Assembly: GCF_003350405.1 (NCBI RefSeq)
Contig: NZ_QQAW01000004.1
Coordinates: forward strand, 248,001-312,000
From: Gluconacetobacter liquefaciens
Lineage (GTDB): Bacteria > Pseudomonadota > Alphaproteobacteria > Acetobacterales > Acetobacteraceae
Direction: 5' to 3'
Length of the DNA stretch: 64,000 bases
Part shown: piece by piece, positions 42,633-51,531 of the stretch
How the letters are laid out: each line of letters begins with the position of its first letter
Position numbering within the stretch: the stretch's first letter is position 1
Notes under the pieces: generated by a model
What the model was told of the DNA's origin: nothing
The model's database searches: none
What the model saw: only the letters and a program-made list of their open reading frames with translations
Made by a program: the position numbers and the translations under genes

Positions 42633-44729
42633 TCAGGCACCCAGACAGGATAAAAGCTCTTCCACCGGCCGGGGCCGCGCGAACAGATAGCCCTGGACCT
42701 CATCGCAGCCCATCCCGGCGAGAAGCCTATGCTGTTCGTCCGTTTCCACCCCTTCAGCCGTGACACACAGTTCCAGAGAATGGGCGAGGCTGAGAATGGT
42801 CTGCGTGATCCTGAGAACCTTGTCCTGCGACATCGCCTGGACAAATCCGCAATCGATCTTGATCTTGCTAAACGGAAAGGACCAGAGATATTTCAGCGAG
42901 GAATAGCCGGTCCCAAAATCGTCCAGTACCAGTCGGCAACCAATCTCGACCAGCCTGCGCAGCGCGGCCTGATTCGATTTTTCATTTTTCAGGAAAGATG
43001 TTTCGGTAATCTCGATTTCCAGCCGATGCGCCGGCAGGCCGGTCTGCTGCAAGATTCTCAACACCATGTCGGGAAAGGCCGCATCGCCGAGTTGGATTGG
43101 CGACACGTTCACCGCCACCCTCACGCCGGCAGGCCAGGCTACCGCCTCGCGGCACGCGGCCTGTAGAACCCACTGCCCCAGCGTGTGGATCAGCCCGTTC
43201 TGCTCGGCCAGCGCAATGAACTGGTCCGGCATGATCAGCCCATGCACCGGATGCCGCCAGCGTACCAGGGCCTCGCAACTCGTCACCTGGCGGCCCGTGC
43301 GATCGTAGATCGGCTGGAAATGCACGGTCAGGGCATCGGTCGCCAGCGCATCGCGCAACTCCCCGGTCAGGATCGCGGCACTTCTCACCTCTTCGCTCAA
43401 CGCGGCCTGGAACTGGGCGAAGCGGTTCCGCCCCCGGGCCTTCGCGCGATACATCGCCATGTCAGCATGCTGCAGCAGGGTCTCCGCACTGTCGGCATCT
43501 TCGGGAAAACGGGCAGACCCGATACTGGCCCCGATCACGATCCGCTTGCCATCCACCTGATAGGGCGCGCTCAGCGACGCCAGGAGCGGCGTCATCCGCC
43601 CGTCGATTTCCAACGGCGAGGAGGTATTGGGCCATAGAATGGCGAATTCATCCCCACCAAGACGGGCAATCAGGTCGCCGGGCCGGCTGTGCTCACGCAG
43701 ACGGCCGGCCACCAGGCGCAGCAGGGCGTCTCCCGCTGCATGACCATGGACATCATTTACGGTCTTGAAATAATCAAGGTCGATATAGAATAGAACGCCC
43801 TGCCTGTTTTCGCCGCACAACGCCTCCAGTTGCACGCTGAACAGCCGGCGATTGCACAGGTCGGTCACCTTATCATAATGAGCCAGCCGCTCGATCTGCC
43901 GCTCGTTATCGCGGTAAACCGTCACGTCATCAAAAACATACAGATCCCATAACGGCGTCCCCGACTGATCAGCGATCAGCAGGCGATTGATGATCAGGTC
44001 CCGCCGGTTTCCCTGCGGGTCGTCCAGGGAACACTCCATGGTCGCCTGCCCGTCACCCGCCGGCACCCCATCCGTCATGCAGGATGCCATACCGATCATC
44101 TTTTCAGACAGGGCGGAGTCCCCGAACCGCTTTGCCGCGCGGTTCATCAGAATGACGTCCCCGTCCACAACCGAGCGGACGATCAGCGGCGACGGCACAT
44201 TCTGGACGATCCGGTCGATGAACAGCTTGTCACGCAGGATCTTCTCATTCGCCTCATGCAACCTGTCCGTCGCCATGCGCAGTTCGGAGAGCGCCGTCTG
44301 TTTGGCGGCATGCGCGTGACGAACCAGATCAATAGCCGACCCTACCCCCAGGCAGAACCCGCGTTCGACCACAATGAAGCCCAGCAGAAGTTCCGAGGCG
44401 TTCGCCCCCAGTGCCTGCGGTAGAAAGTCCGCCACCAGCACGTCAGCCTCGACGATGGTCGGGCGGGGGTCCATCAGCAGCGTGACCGGGCGCCGATGAT
44501 AGACCGAATATCCATACTGACCGGCCATCCGCACATGAAAAGTGTGACGGTCGACAAGCCCCAGCGCGCGTCCGCCGTGATCGACGATCACAATATACAG
44601 CAGGTCGGGATCACGCTCGAAATACTGCATGACATCCCCGCCAACGGCCGTTTCCGGCAGGATGGGCACCACGGCCGCGATATCGCGCATCGTCTGCGCG
44701 GCCACCGCACCATTCTCCTGCATCGTCAT
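42633..44729 (-). CDS. GGDEF-EAL cyclic di-GMP protein with PAS and CBS-like domains
   Basis: A 698-residue soluble signalling protein. The N-terminal 150 residues resemble a CBS pair (VVPILPETAVGGDVMQYFER, YIVIVDHGGRALGLVDRHTF). A PAS-like domain (about 165-275) follows. The GGDEF domain contains RLGGDEFAILWPNT with RPGD five residues before it, an intact inhibitory I-site. The EAL domain contains CEALVRWRHPVHG, NVSPIQL, EITET, DDFGTGYSSLKYLW, KIKIDCGFV and AEGVETDEQ, so all catalytic residues appear present. It could both make and degrade c-di-GMP. In acetic acid bacteria c-di-GMP controls exopolysaccharide synthesis. The gene stands alone. Confidence 0.92.
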   Translation of the reverse strand: MTMQENGAVAAQTMRDIAAVVPILPETAVGGDVMQYFERDPDLLYIVIVDHGGRALGLVDRHTFHVRMAGQYGYSVYHRRPVTLLMDPRPTIVEADVLVADFLPQALGANASELLLGFIVVERGFCLGVGSAIDLVRHAHAAKQTALSELRMATDRLHEANEKILRDKLFIDRIVQNVPSPLIVRSVVDGDVILMNRAAKRFGDSALSEKMIGMASCMTDGVPAGDGQATMECSLDDPQGNRRDLIINRLLIADQSGTPLWDLYVFDDVTVYRDNERQIERLAHYDKVTDLCNRRLFSVQLEALCGENRQGVLFYIDLDYFKTVNDVHGHAAGDALLRLVAGRLREHSRPGDLIARLGGDEFAILWPNTSSPLEIDGRMTPLLASLSAPYQVDGKRIVIGASIGSARFPEDADSAETLLQHADMAMYRAKARGRNRFAQFQAALSEEVRSAAILTGELRDALATDALTVHFQPIYDRTGRQVTSCEALVRWRHPVHGLIMPDQFIALAEQNGLIHTLGQWVLQAACREAVAWPAGVRVAVNVSPIQLGDAAFPDMVLRILQQTGLPAHRLEIEITETSFLKNEKSNQAALRRLVEIGCRLVLDDFGTGYSSLKYLWSFPFSKIKIDCGFVQAMSQDKVLRITQTILSLAHSLELCVTAEGVETDEQHRLLAGMGCDEVQGYLFARPRPVEELLSCLGA

Positions 44730-44987
44730 CGTGGAACCTTCAAATGCATTCGCAGCGAATTACAGAACACCCTATTTAAAGAAAAAAAATATAGAACCCC
44801 GCGCAAACAATTATGCATATCCGACCTGAACAAGAATTTTTTATTTCAGCCAGACTCCCATGATCATCTGGCCGGAACGTCATCCGAACGGGTCAATGCT
44901 GTCCTGATTATATATCGCAACTGACGATTTCATTGTCCACTCTCTCATACCCGATCTCCGCCGGTGCCACCTGCACAACAACGCCGC
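44730..44987. other. Intergenic gap without visible gene
   Basis: 258 bp, AT-rich near 44765-44860, upstream of the leftward GGDEF-EAL gene. It presumably holds that gene's promoter. No palindrome or coding sequence stood out. Confidence 0.3.
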
Positions 44988-46310
44988 TTACGAGCACATC
45001 CCTGTCAGATGCAGCGCCAGATCGCGAGCCTGCTGCCGGATCTCGGGAATCGCCGTTGTTTCGAACAGGGTCCCCGCCCGCATCGGCCCGATCGCATACA
45101 GGACGCGCGAACAGGCGCCAGATGCATCCTCAAGCGCGCCGTGCGCATCAGTCGCCAACGTCGCCTCCATATCCCCCGCAACCGCGTATCCTTCAAGGAA
45201 CAACGTCCGCAGCAAAGGAGATTCGACTCGACGGTAGTCGGTGACCGGCCCCGTGCAGTTAATGACGCACGAGGCAACCAAACTCTCAGTCCCCCGTGAT
45301 GTCACGATCGTCAGCCGCCCGGCACCGCCCGAGATCACCAGGTCCCGCACATGGCCCCGACGGACGACCAGATGCCCCGATCGCCGTTCCCGCGCCACCT
45401 GTTCGGCGATGGATGGCGCCATACGATGCCGCGCGACACTCCAATAATGAAAGAGACGCCGCCTGAACCGCATTTTCTCGCCTGCCGGCAGGCGTGCCCA
45501 TAGCGTGTTGCTGGTCGCACGCAGGCTGTCGATGGCCGCCCGCCAAGGCACCCCATCCCGCACGGCATCGCGGAACGCCTTGAGATAGGCACGGGCGGAA
45601 GGCATCGTCCCTTCCAGCACGACAGGCCGCGCACACGGCTCGCAGGCCGCATGTCCCAGGCTCAACAGACCGTGCCGAGACACCATGGTCACCGGCCCGC
45701 GATGCCCCTGCTCCCGCAGGCGCAGCACCATATCCACCGACGTCAACCCGGTCCCGATCAGAACGACCGGCGCATCACGATCGGACGGCAGCAAAAAATC
45801 ACGCCATGGATCACGATGATAGAGGCCCGCCGACAGTGCTTCGGCACTGATACGCGGCAGGTCGACCGGTGGAAAATGCCCCAGTGCCAGCACAACGCGC
45901 TCGGCCCGCACGCTCTCACCATCAGCCAGGACAACCGACGCTGCATCGGCCTCCACCTTCAATCCCACCGCCGCCTGCTGGCAATGAACAGCCCCGGAGC
46001 CAGCCACCAGGGAACGGAGATAGCGCCCATACACCATGCGCGGCGCAAAGACACCCGCATCCGCCGACGGATCATCTTCCCCCCGCAACCAGTCCAGAAA
46101 ATGATCCGGCGCATCGGGAAAGGCACTCATGTTCCCCGCACGCACGTTCAGCAGGTGACTGGGGCTGTGGGTCGCATAGGCAATGCCCAGGCCCAGTTCG
46201 GCGCTGGGCTCCATCACCACCAGCCTCGGCGGATTCACCTGTTGCGCCAGATGGGTCGCCACCAACGCGCCACTCGCTCCCCCACCGACGATTGCGACCA
46301 TCCCTGCCAT
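44988..46310 (-). CDS. FAD/NAD(P)-binding protein (NAD_binding_9 type)
   Basis: A 440-residue flavoprotein-like product starting MAGMVAIVGGGASGALVATH, a dinucleotide-binding fold with the GGGASG loop, followed by an acidic strand end (LVVMEPSAELGLGIAYAT). HLLNVRAGNMSAFPDAPDHF and YGRYLRSL are typical of the family with this name. LIGTGLTSVDMVLRLREQGH forms a second nucleotide fold, and INCTGPVTDYRRVESPLLR lies near the C-terminus. Relatives include hydroxylase-like and oxidoreductase proteins of unknown substrate. It is separated by 844 bp from lsdA and by 258 bp from the GGDEF-EAL gene, both gaps without genes. Confidence 0.85.
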   Translation of the reverse strand: MAGMVAIVGGGASGALVATHLAQQVNPPRLVVMEPSAELGLGIAYATHSPSHLLNVRAGNMSAFPDAPDHFLDWLRGEDDPSADAGVFAPRMVYGRYLRSLVAGSGAVHCQQAAVGLKVEADAASVVLADGESVRAERVVLALGHFPPVDLPRISAEALSAGLYHRDPWRDFLLPSDRDAPVVLIGTGLTSVDMVLRLREQGHRGPVTMVSRHGLLSLGHAACEPCARPVVLEGTMPSARAYLKAFRDAVRDGVPWRAAIDSLRATSNTLWARLPAGEKMRFRRRLFHYWSVARHRMAPSIAEQVARERRSGHLVVRRGHVRDLVISGGAGRLTIVTSRGTESLVASCVINCTGPVTDYRRVESPLLRTLFLEGYAVAGDMEATLATDAHGALEDASGACSRVLYAIGPMRAGTLFETTAIPEIRQQARDLALHLTGMCS

Positions 46311-46867
46311 GGCCGTCCTTCAGCCCTGGCGACTGCGGCAGGGCCAACCGTGCACGGTCGTCTTCATGATGTCATATCTCCGCTCCATTCCAGCCCTTCT
46401 TCGCAGATCCGACAGCAGGGCGGAAAGGACGGAGAGGGTAACGAATGATAACAGCGCAAGATCGATCCAGACGTGCCTGAAAAAGGCAACAGACCGTCTG
46501 ACGCGGTATCCTTGATCCGTACGATCCAGTCCAGGAGCTCGATATGGTCGCCCCCCGTTCCTATTGCCGACAATCCCGTTCGAAATACACACCCGCGCGT
46601 CGCGATCATGCCCTGGACGGGCATTATGCCCGCCGCTGCCTCAAAACTTGAGAATCAGATACCCTCTGCCTTGACGGATTATACCCCTCGACACATGTGC
46701 CACCAGGCATCGGAAGTTACGGCAGACCCGCCACGTTCAGTTCGCAACACCCGAAGGGAACTATGAGGTTCTTCGCATCGTTTCTCGCATATCCGGTGAA
46801 GGGTGGGATCCTCCGGCCACGGCCGCGGTTCGGAGACGAAAAATAAAAAATATATCCGCCACAGTTC

Positions 46868-46881
46868 AATTGCCGGCAATT
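46868..46881. promoter_or_regulatory. 14-bp palindrome AATTGCCGGCAATT upstream of lsdA
   Basis: A perfect palindrome about 275 bp before the lsdA start, in an AT-rich setting where a GC core stands out. It suits a dimeric DNA-binding protein; the binder is unknown. Confidence 0.45.
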
Positions 46882-46902
46882 TAACAATTTTATTCTTATA
46901 TA

Positions 46903-46949
46903 TTAACGGTAATGGCAATTATTTCATTATATATTAAAAATACCGTTAA
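46903..46949. promoter_or_regulatory. Inverted arms TTAACGGTA / TACCGTTAA upstream of lsdA
   Basis: Perfect 9-bp arms separated by 29 AT-rich bases, 22 bp downstream of the 14-bp palindrome. They may be two half-operators or a loop; no regulator is encoded nearby. Confidence 0.4.
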
Positions 46950-47154
46950 ATATTAATTCTACGCTTTATCGAAGACATCCGTTTTTCGAACATTCGGCAT
47001 TAAATTAATTTTTACTCTTATGACCAAAAAGTGATCTTCTCTACTTTTCCCCAAGAGGGGAATATAAAATTTTATAAATCAACAACTTACTGGAAAACAC
47101 ACTACCATGAAGCGTCTCCTCCATCGAGCGTGCTTCATGCGGAAGGAGGGTGAT

Positions 47155-48894
47155 ATGGTAAACATACGCCAAAAAAAGCCAGTATTCAGAATGGTTGTAG
47201 CCGGATCTCTGATCGCCGCCCTGGCCAGCCAGACAGCGTTCGCGCAATCAACGCCGGATGCTAGGCGCGAGGCCCTCCGTGTCGGCCCTCATCCGGGCAT
47301 GATGCCCCATGCGGGCCGGATGTTCCCTGGGCGTTCGCTGGCCGGCGTGCCGGGCTTCCCACTACCGACACTCCACACCCAACGCGCCTATGCGCCGGAC
47401 GGAACCTTCACGTCGCGCTGGACTCGCGCCGACGCGCTGCAGATCAAGGCACATTCAAGCACATCGGTCCCGGCAGGGCAGAATTCACTCCCTGCACAAC
47501 TGATCATGCCTGATATTCCAGCAGATTTTCCAACGATCAATCCCGATGTCTGGGTATGGGATACTTGGACCCTGATCGACAGACACGCCAATCAATTCAG
47601 CTATAATGGCTGGGAAGTCATCTTCTGCCTGACAGCGGACAAGAATGCCGGCTACGGCTTCGACGATCGCCACACCCATGCCCGCATCGGGTTCTTCTAT
47701 CGCCGGGCCGGAATCCCGGTTTCCAGGCGGCCCGCAAACGGCGGCTGGATCTATGGCGGGCTTTTGATTCCCGAAGGGGCACAGGAACAGGTCTTTGCCG
47801 GCACCACCTATACGCTCACGGCGGAATGGTCGGGCTCGTTGCGCCTGCTGGACCCACACGATAACAGAGTGTCGCTGTTCTATACCGACATGGCTTTCAA
47901 CCGCGATGCGAACGGCCAGGATATCACCCCTGCCCAGGCGGTCATCACCCAGAGCCTCGGCCAGATCCACGCCGATTTCCGGCACGTCTGGTTCACCGGC
48001 TTCACCACCCACACAGCGCTTCTGCGCCCCGATGGTGTGCTTTACCAGAACGGGGAACAGAACCCGTTCTATAATTTCCGCGATCCGTTCACCTTCGAAG
48101 ATCCCGAACATCCCGGTGTCAACTACATGGTGTTCGAGGGCAATACCGCCGGCCAGAGAGGCACGCCGAACTGTACTACCGAGGATCTGGGCTACCGCCC
48201 GAACGATCCGCACGCCGAAACCCTTCAGCAGGTGCTCGATAGCGGCGCCTATTACCAGAAGGCATCGATCGGTCTGGCAGTTGCCGAAAATGCCTCGATG
48301 TCCAAGTGGAAGTTCCTATCGCCGCTGATCTCGGCCAACTGCGTCAACGATCAGACCGAACGCCCACAGGTGTACATAAAGAACGGAAAATACTACATCT
48401 TCACCATCAGCCACCGCACGACATACGCGGCGGGCGTAGATGGGCCGGACGGCGTATACGGCTTCGTCGGCAACGGTATCCGTAGTGATTTCCAGCCCAT
48501 GAACTACGGCAGCGGCCTGGTGCTCGGCAACCCAACGGACCTCAACCAGGCACCGGGCACCGATTATGATCCCAATCCACAGCAGAACCCGCGGGCGTTC
48601 CAGTCCTATTCTCACTATGTGATGCCAGGCGGCCTGGTCGAATCCTTTATCGACACGGTTGAAACCCGTCGCGGCGGCACGCTGTCACCAACGGTGAAGG
48701 TGGCGATCCGCTCCGACGCATCGGTTGTCGATTTGCGCTACGGCAATGGTGGCCTGGGTGGATATGGCGATATCCCTGCCAACCGAGCGGCCATCAATGT
48801 CCGTGCCTTCATCTTGGACCTGATCGGGCAGAATATCCCGATTCGATCGAACACCAATGGCCAGATCAACAGTTTCGTCAACACGAACCAATGA
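47155..48894 (+). CDS. lsdA: Levansucrase precursor (GH68)
   Basis: The start at 47155 has a strong GGAAGGAGGG five bases upstream; ATG codons at 47107 and 47137 lie in frame but lack such a site. The 579-residue precursor has a signal ending SQTAFA before QSTPDARR, so the mature N-terminus is Gln (known as pyroglutamate in LsdA). Catalytic residues in this numbering are Asp136 (WVWDTW), Asp310 (FRDP) and Glu402 (TERPQ), with the Cys340/Cys396 disulfide pair. Each is one higher than published LsdA positions (135, 309, 401, 339-395). It makes levan and fructo-oligosaccharides from sucrose outside the cell after type II secretion by the downstream lsd operon. Confidence 0.97.
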   Translation: MVNIRQKKPVFRMVVAGSLIAALASQTAFAQSTPDARREALRVGPHPGMMPHAGRMFPGRSLAGVPGFPLPTLHTQRAYAPDGTFTSRWTRADALQIKAHSSTSVPAGQNSLPAQLIMPDIPADFPTINPDVWVWDTWTLIDRHANQFSYNGWEVIFCLTADKNAGYGFDDRHTHARIGFFYRRAGIPVSRRPANGGWIYGGLLIPEGAQEQVFAGTTYTLTAEWSGSLRLLDPHDNRVSLFYTDMAFNRDANGQDITPAQAVITQSLGQIHADFRHVWFTGFTTHTALLRPDGVLYQNGEQNPFYNFRDPFTFEDPEHPGVNYMVFEGNTAGQRGTPNCTTEDLGYRPNDPHAETLQQVLDSGAYYQKASIGLAVAENASMSKWKFLSPLISANCVNDQTERPQVYIKNGKYYIFTISHRTTYAAGVDGPDGVYGFVGNGIRSDFQPMNYGSGLVLGNPTDLNQAPGTDYDPNPQQNPRAFQSYSHYVMPGGLVESFIDTVETRRGGTLSPTVKVAIRSDASVVDLRYGNGGLGGYGDIPANRAAINVRAFILDLIGQNIPIRSNTNGQINSFVNTNQ

Positions 48895-48903
48895 TCCCAG
48901 GCC

Positions 48904-48944
48904 AGACCGGCTCTTTCCGGGGCGATCCCAGAAGGGGCCGGTCT
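48904..48944 (+). terminator. Hairpin between lsdA and lsdB (conditional terminator candidate)
   Basis: A 14-bp stem with two G-U pairs (48904-48917 with 48931-48944, AGACCGGCTCTTTC and GAAGGGGCCGGTCT) encloses a 13-base loop. It lies 10 bp after the lsdA stop and 18 bp before the lsdB ATG. There is no T-run, so readthrough into lsdB is possible and the hairpin could set the lsdA:lsdB ratio or stabilise the lsdA mRNA. Confidence 0.65.
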
Positions 48945-48961
48945 TCCGGTTCCTGATAGTC

Positions 48962-50581
48962 ATGCCGCAGAAAATGAAAAGCTCCGATCATATAGCCCGG
49001 TTGGATACGGCTCGTCGATATCACGGTCTGGCAGCAGCATGCCTTGTTCTGACTCTTTTGCCACACGCACTACAAGCACAGGAACCCGCAACGCCCCAAT
49101 GGCGGCCTGCACTGCATTTCTCCCCCGCTGAACACTGGATGAACGATCCGAACGGTCCATTCTTCCTCGACGGTACCTATCATCTTTTCTACCAGTACAA
49201 TCCGGCGGGTATGGTCTGGGGGCCGATGTCCTGGGGGCACGCCACCAGCACCGATCTGCTGCACTGGCACGAGGAAAGCGTGGCTATCCGTTCCACCCCG
49301 AACGAAGACATCTTTTCCGGCACGGTCGTCTATGACAGCCAGAATAGATCGGGGTTGGGCAGCAACGCTACGCCGCCGCTGCTGGCCTTCCATACCTCGG
49401 TTTTCCACGGCGATCCCGCGCACCCCGATGACACACAGGCCCAGTCCCTATCATACAGTCTGGATGGCGGTGCACACTGGCAAGCCTACGAGCACAATCC
49501 GATTCTCACCCTGGAGCCGGAATCCCGGCAGTTCCGCGACCCTTCGGTGGTCTGGTATCCGCAGGGTCAATGCTGGATCATGACGACGGTGGTCGCAGAT
49601 GCCCAACTCGTGAAGTTCTACCGCTCGACCGACCTGCTGCACTGGTCGTTCCTGAGTGATTTCCAGCCCTCCGGCTATCGCAAGCCCGGCATGTTATGGG
49701 AAATGCCGCTGCTGATCCCACTTTCCCTCGACGGCAACCCGCACGATCCACGCTGGGTGATGATCGTCAGCGTCAACCCCTGGAGCATTGCAGGCGGATC
49801 CGGCGTGCAATATTTTGTCGGCCGGTTCGACGGCACCCGCTTCACTCCCGACGCCTTGCCTCCCGACGGCTCCGATCCCTCCGCCTATGCCTGGCTGGAT
49901 CACGGCGCCGACCAGTACGCGACAATCCGTTTCGACAATACCGGAACGGAAGCGCCATTGCTGATCGGATGGATGAACAACTGGGATTACGCTTCCGCGC
50001 TCCCCACGGCCCCCTGGCGTGGGCAAGCGACGCTACCGGTCCAACTGGACCTGAAGACGGTCGACGGACGCCCGACACTGACCCAGACTCCAACCCCGAC
50101 CTATGAAGCTCTGATACGCCGACAAGGCATCGCCGCTTTCGCCGATAGGGACCTCGGTCCCAATCAGACGTGGCGCGCCCCCATGGGCGGCGACGTACTC
50201 GACGTCCGCGTCACGTTGCATCGCGGCGACGCGACGCGCGCCGGCATCGCGGTGCGACAGAGTCCGGACGGCAGGACAGCAACCGTCATCAGCTACGATT
50301 TCACCTCGGGAAATCTGACACTCGATCGCAGCCGGTCAGGCGAAGTAGGATTTTCCCCTCGTTTCAGTCTGGTGCATATCGCCCACCTGTCCGCACCCGG
50401 CGGCGTGCTGTCACTCCATGTGGTGGTCGACCGCAATTCGGTCGAACTCTTCGCCAATCGCGGCACACTCCGCATGACCGACCTAGTATTTCCCCCGGCG
50501 GGCAGCGACCGCATGTCGCTATTTTCCAATGGCGGCCACACGTATTTCACCGGAATCCGCATCTCGGCACCAGCCCGATGA
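48962..50581 (+). CDS. lsdB: Exo-levanase precursor (GH32)
   Basis: Starts considered are 48962 and 48974; neither has a good ribosome-binding site, and the coordinates given use the first (539 residues). A hydrophobic signal (LAAACLVLTLLPHALQA) precedes QEPATPQW. The five-bladed GH32 domain has HWMNDPNGPFF (nucleophile Asp), FRDPSVVWYPQG and WEMPLLIPLS, where the general acid Glu is followed by Met rather than the usual Cys. The C-terminal beta-sandwich ends VELFANRGTLRMTDL. It releases fructose from levan and is paired with lsdA. Published LsdB in G. diazotrophicus lies directly after lsdA, as here. Confidence 0.94.
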   Translation: MPQKMKSSDHIARLDTARRYHGLAAACLVLTLLPHALQAQEPATPQWRPALHFSPAEHWMNDPNGPFFLDGTYHLFYQYNPAGMVWGPMSWGHATSTDLLHWHEESVAIRSTPNEDIFSGTVVYDSQNRSGLGSNATPPLLAFHTSVFHGDPAHPDDTQAQSLSYSLDGGAHWQAYEHNPILTLEPESRQFRDPSVVWYPQGQCWIMTTVVADAQLVKFYRSTDLLHWSFLSDFQPSGYRKPGMLWEMPLLIPLSLDGNPHDPRWVMIVSVNPWSIAGGSGVQYFVGRFDGTRFTPDALPPDGSDPSAYAWLDHGADQYATIRFDNTGTEAPLLIGWMNNWDYASALPTAPWRGQATLPVQLDLKTVDGRPTLTQTPTPTYEALIRRQGIAAFADRDLGPNQTWRAPMGGDVLDVRVTLHRGDATRAGIAVRQSPDGRTATVISYDFTSGNLTLDRSRSGEVGFSPRFSLVHIAHLSAPGGVLSLHVVVDRNSVELFANRGTLRMTDLVFPPAGSDRMSLFSNGGHTYFTGIRISAPAR

Positions 50582-50592
50582 CAACTCGATCT

Positions 50593-51003
50593 TCATGGCT
50601 GTCCCGGCTGGAACAGACGCCGTGCCCACTTCAGCACCATCGCCTGGTACGATTGGTTCAAAAGAACGGTATGAGAATGATAATTGCCAACCGCCCGCAT
50701 CAGGTCGCCGCGCGTTTCGTTCAGATACAGGCGCATGATCGCCCCTGCCGCGCTGATATTATAGCAGGGCTGCTCCAGCAGATTCCGATAGACGACCTGC
50801 GGGGCGACATGGGTGAACCGGGCGATCGGATCGATCCAGCGCGTGTTGACCTGCATCACCCCCAGATCGTCCGTACCGTTTGCGTTGTGATGCACCAACC
50901 CGTTCCGCCCGGCCTCCACCGCCTGGATCGATGGCAGGATGCGCGGAGGCAGATGGTACAGCGACGCCGCAAACACCATGCAGCCGACATATGCAATCGC
51001 CAT
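50593..51003 (-). CDS. Small lytic transglycosylase (SLT) domain protein
   Basis: A 136-residue protein when started at ATG 51003 (MAIAYVGCMVFAASLYHL); an ATG at 51066 would bring the start to 18 bp from lsdG. It has a VirB1/SLT fold pattern: ILPSIQAVEAGRNG with the catalytic Glu, NANGTDDLGVMQVNTRWID and CYNISAAGAIMRLYLNE. Such enzymes cut peptidoglycan to let secretion machines pass. It faces lsdG head to head and converges with lsdB with an 11-bp gap, so a role in assembling the neighbouring type II system is plausible. Confidence 0.85.
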   Translation of the reverse strand: MAIAYVGCMVFAASLYHLPPRILPSIQAVEAGRNGLVHHNANGTDDLGVMQVNTRWIDPIARFTHVAPQVVYRNLLEQPCYNISAAGAIMRLYLNETRGDLMRAVGNYHSHTVLLNQSYQAMVLKWARRLFQPGQP

Positions 51004-51083
51004 GGCGGGGTCAGCCCCTTCCGTTCCGGATGCCGGCCCTGATGCGACGGCCTCGTTCCATATCACAGCAAAGCGGGTTCAAG

Positions 51084-51521
51084 ATGCCGAAATCTGCTCC
51101 CCCATCTCCCTCCCGCCGTGACGAAGGCTTCACCCTTCTCGAACTGCTGGTCGTGATCGCGATCCTCGGCCTGCTGATCGGCCTGGTCGCACCGGCCGCG
51201 CTACGCCAGTTGGGCGGCGCGCGCAATTCGGTAGCCCGCCAGTCGATCCAGCGGCTGAGCGAGGTTCTGGACCTGTACCGGCTGGACACAGGCAGCTATC
51301 CCGGCACCGAAGACGGATTGCACGCCCTGATCGCCCGACCGGCCAGCGCCGAGAACTGGAACGGCCCCTATGTAAAGGACGGCACTGATCCGCTGGATCC
51401 CTGGCATCATCCCTACATCTATCGCAATCCGTCCGATCGACCGGGACATGACTATGATCTGTGCTCGGCAGGCTCCAGCGGCAATACCGCCGATCGGGCC
51501 ACGATGATCTGCAATCCCTGA
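51084..51521 (+). CDS. lsdG: Type II secretion major pseudopilin GspG
   Basis: A 145-residue pseudopilin. The start at 51084 (MPKSAPPSPSRRDEG) is chosen because the prepilin motif follows immediately: RRDEG then FTLLELLVVIAILGLLIGLV, with Glu5 present. The C-terminal region has DTGSYPGTEDGLHALIARPA and WHHPYIYRNPSDRPGHDYDL with the calcium-binding acidic loop of GspG. It is the first gene of the operon and the main subunit of the pseudopilus that pushes levansucrase through LsdD. The promoter must lie in the 80-bp gap shared with the transglycosylase gene. Confidence 0.95.
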   Translation: MPKSAPPSPSRRDEGFTLLELLVVIAILGLLIGLVAPAALRQLGGARNSVARQSIQRLSEVLDLYRLDTGSYPGTEDGLHALIARPASAENWNGPYVKDGTDPLDPWHHPYIYRNPSDRPGHDYDLCSAGSSGNTADRATMICNP

Positions 51522-51531
51522 CGCACCGCCG

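Larger units (their letters stand above)
46311..47154. promoter_or_regulatory. Long intergenic control region upstream of lsdA
   Basis: This 844-bp gap has no convincing gene; ORFs of 80-97 codons at 46320-46766 show no recognisable domain and overlap one another on both strands. From about 46840 the sequence becomes strongly AT-rich. It contains the perfect 14-bp palindrome AATTGCCGGCAATT (46868-46881), 9-bp inverted arms TTAACGGTA/TACCGTTAA (46903-46911, 46941-46949) and a small hairpin TTCCCC-AAGA-GGGGAA (47046-47061). These are likely operator or leader elements of levansucrase expression. Confidence 0.55.

Noticed and set aside
46320-46766. Overlapping 86-97 codon frames upstream of lsdA
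   Set aside because: Frames on both strands overlap, have no ribosome-binding site or domain, and one only has a chance hydrophobic stretch. A decayed gene fragment cannot be excluded.
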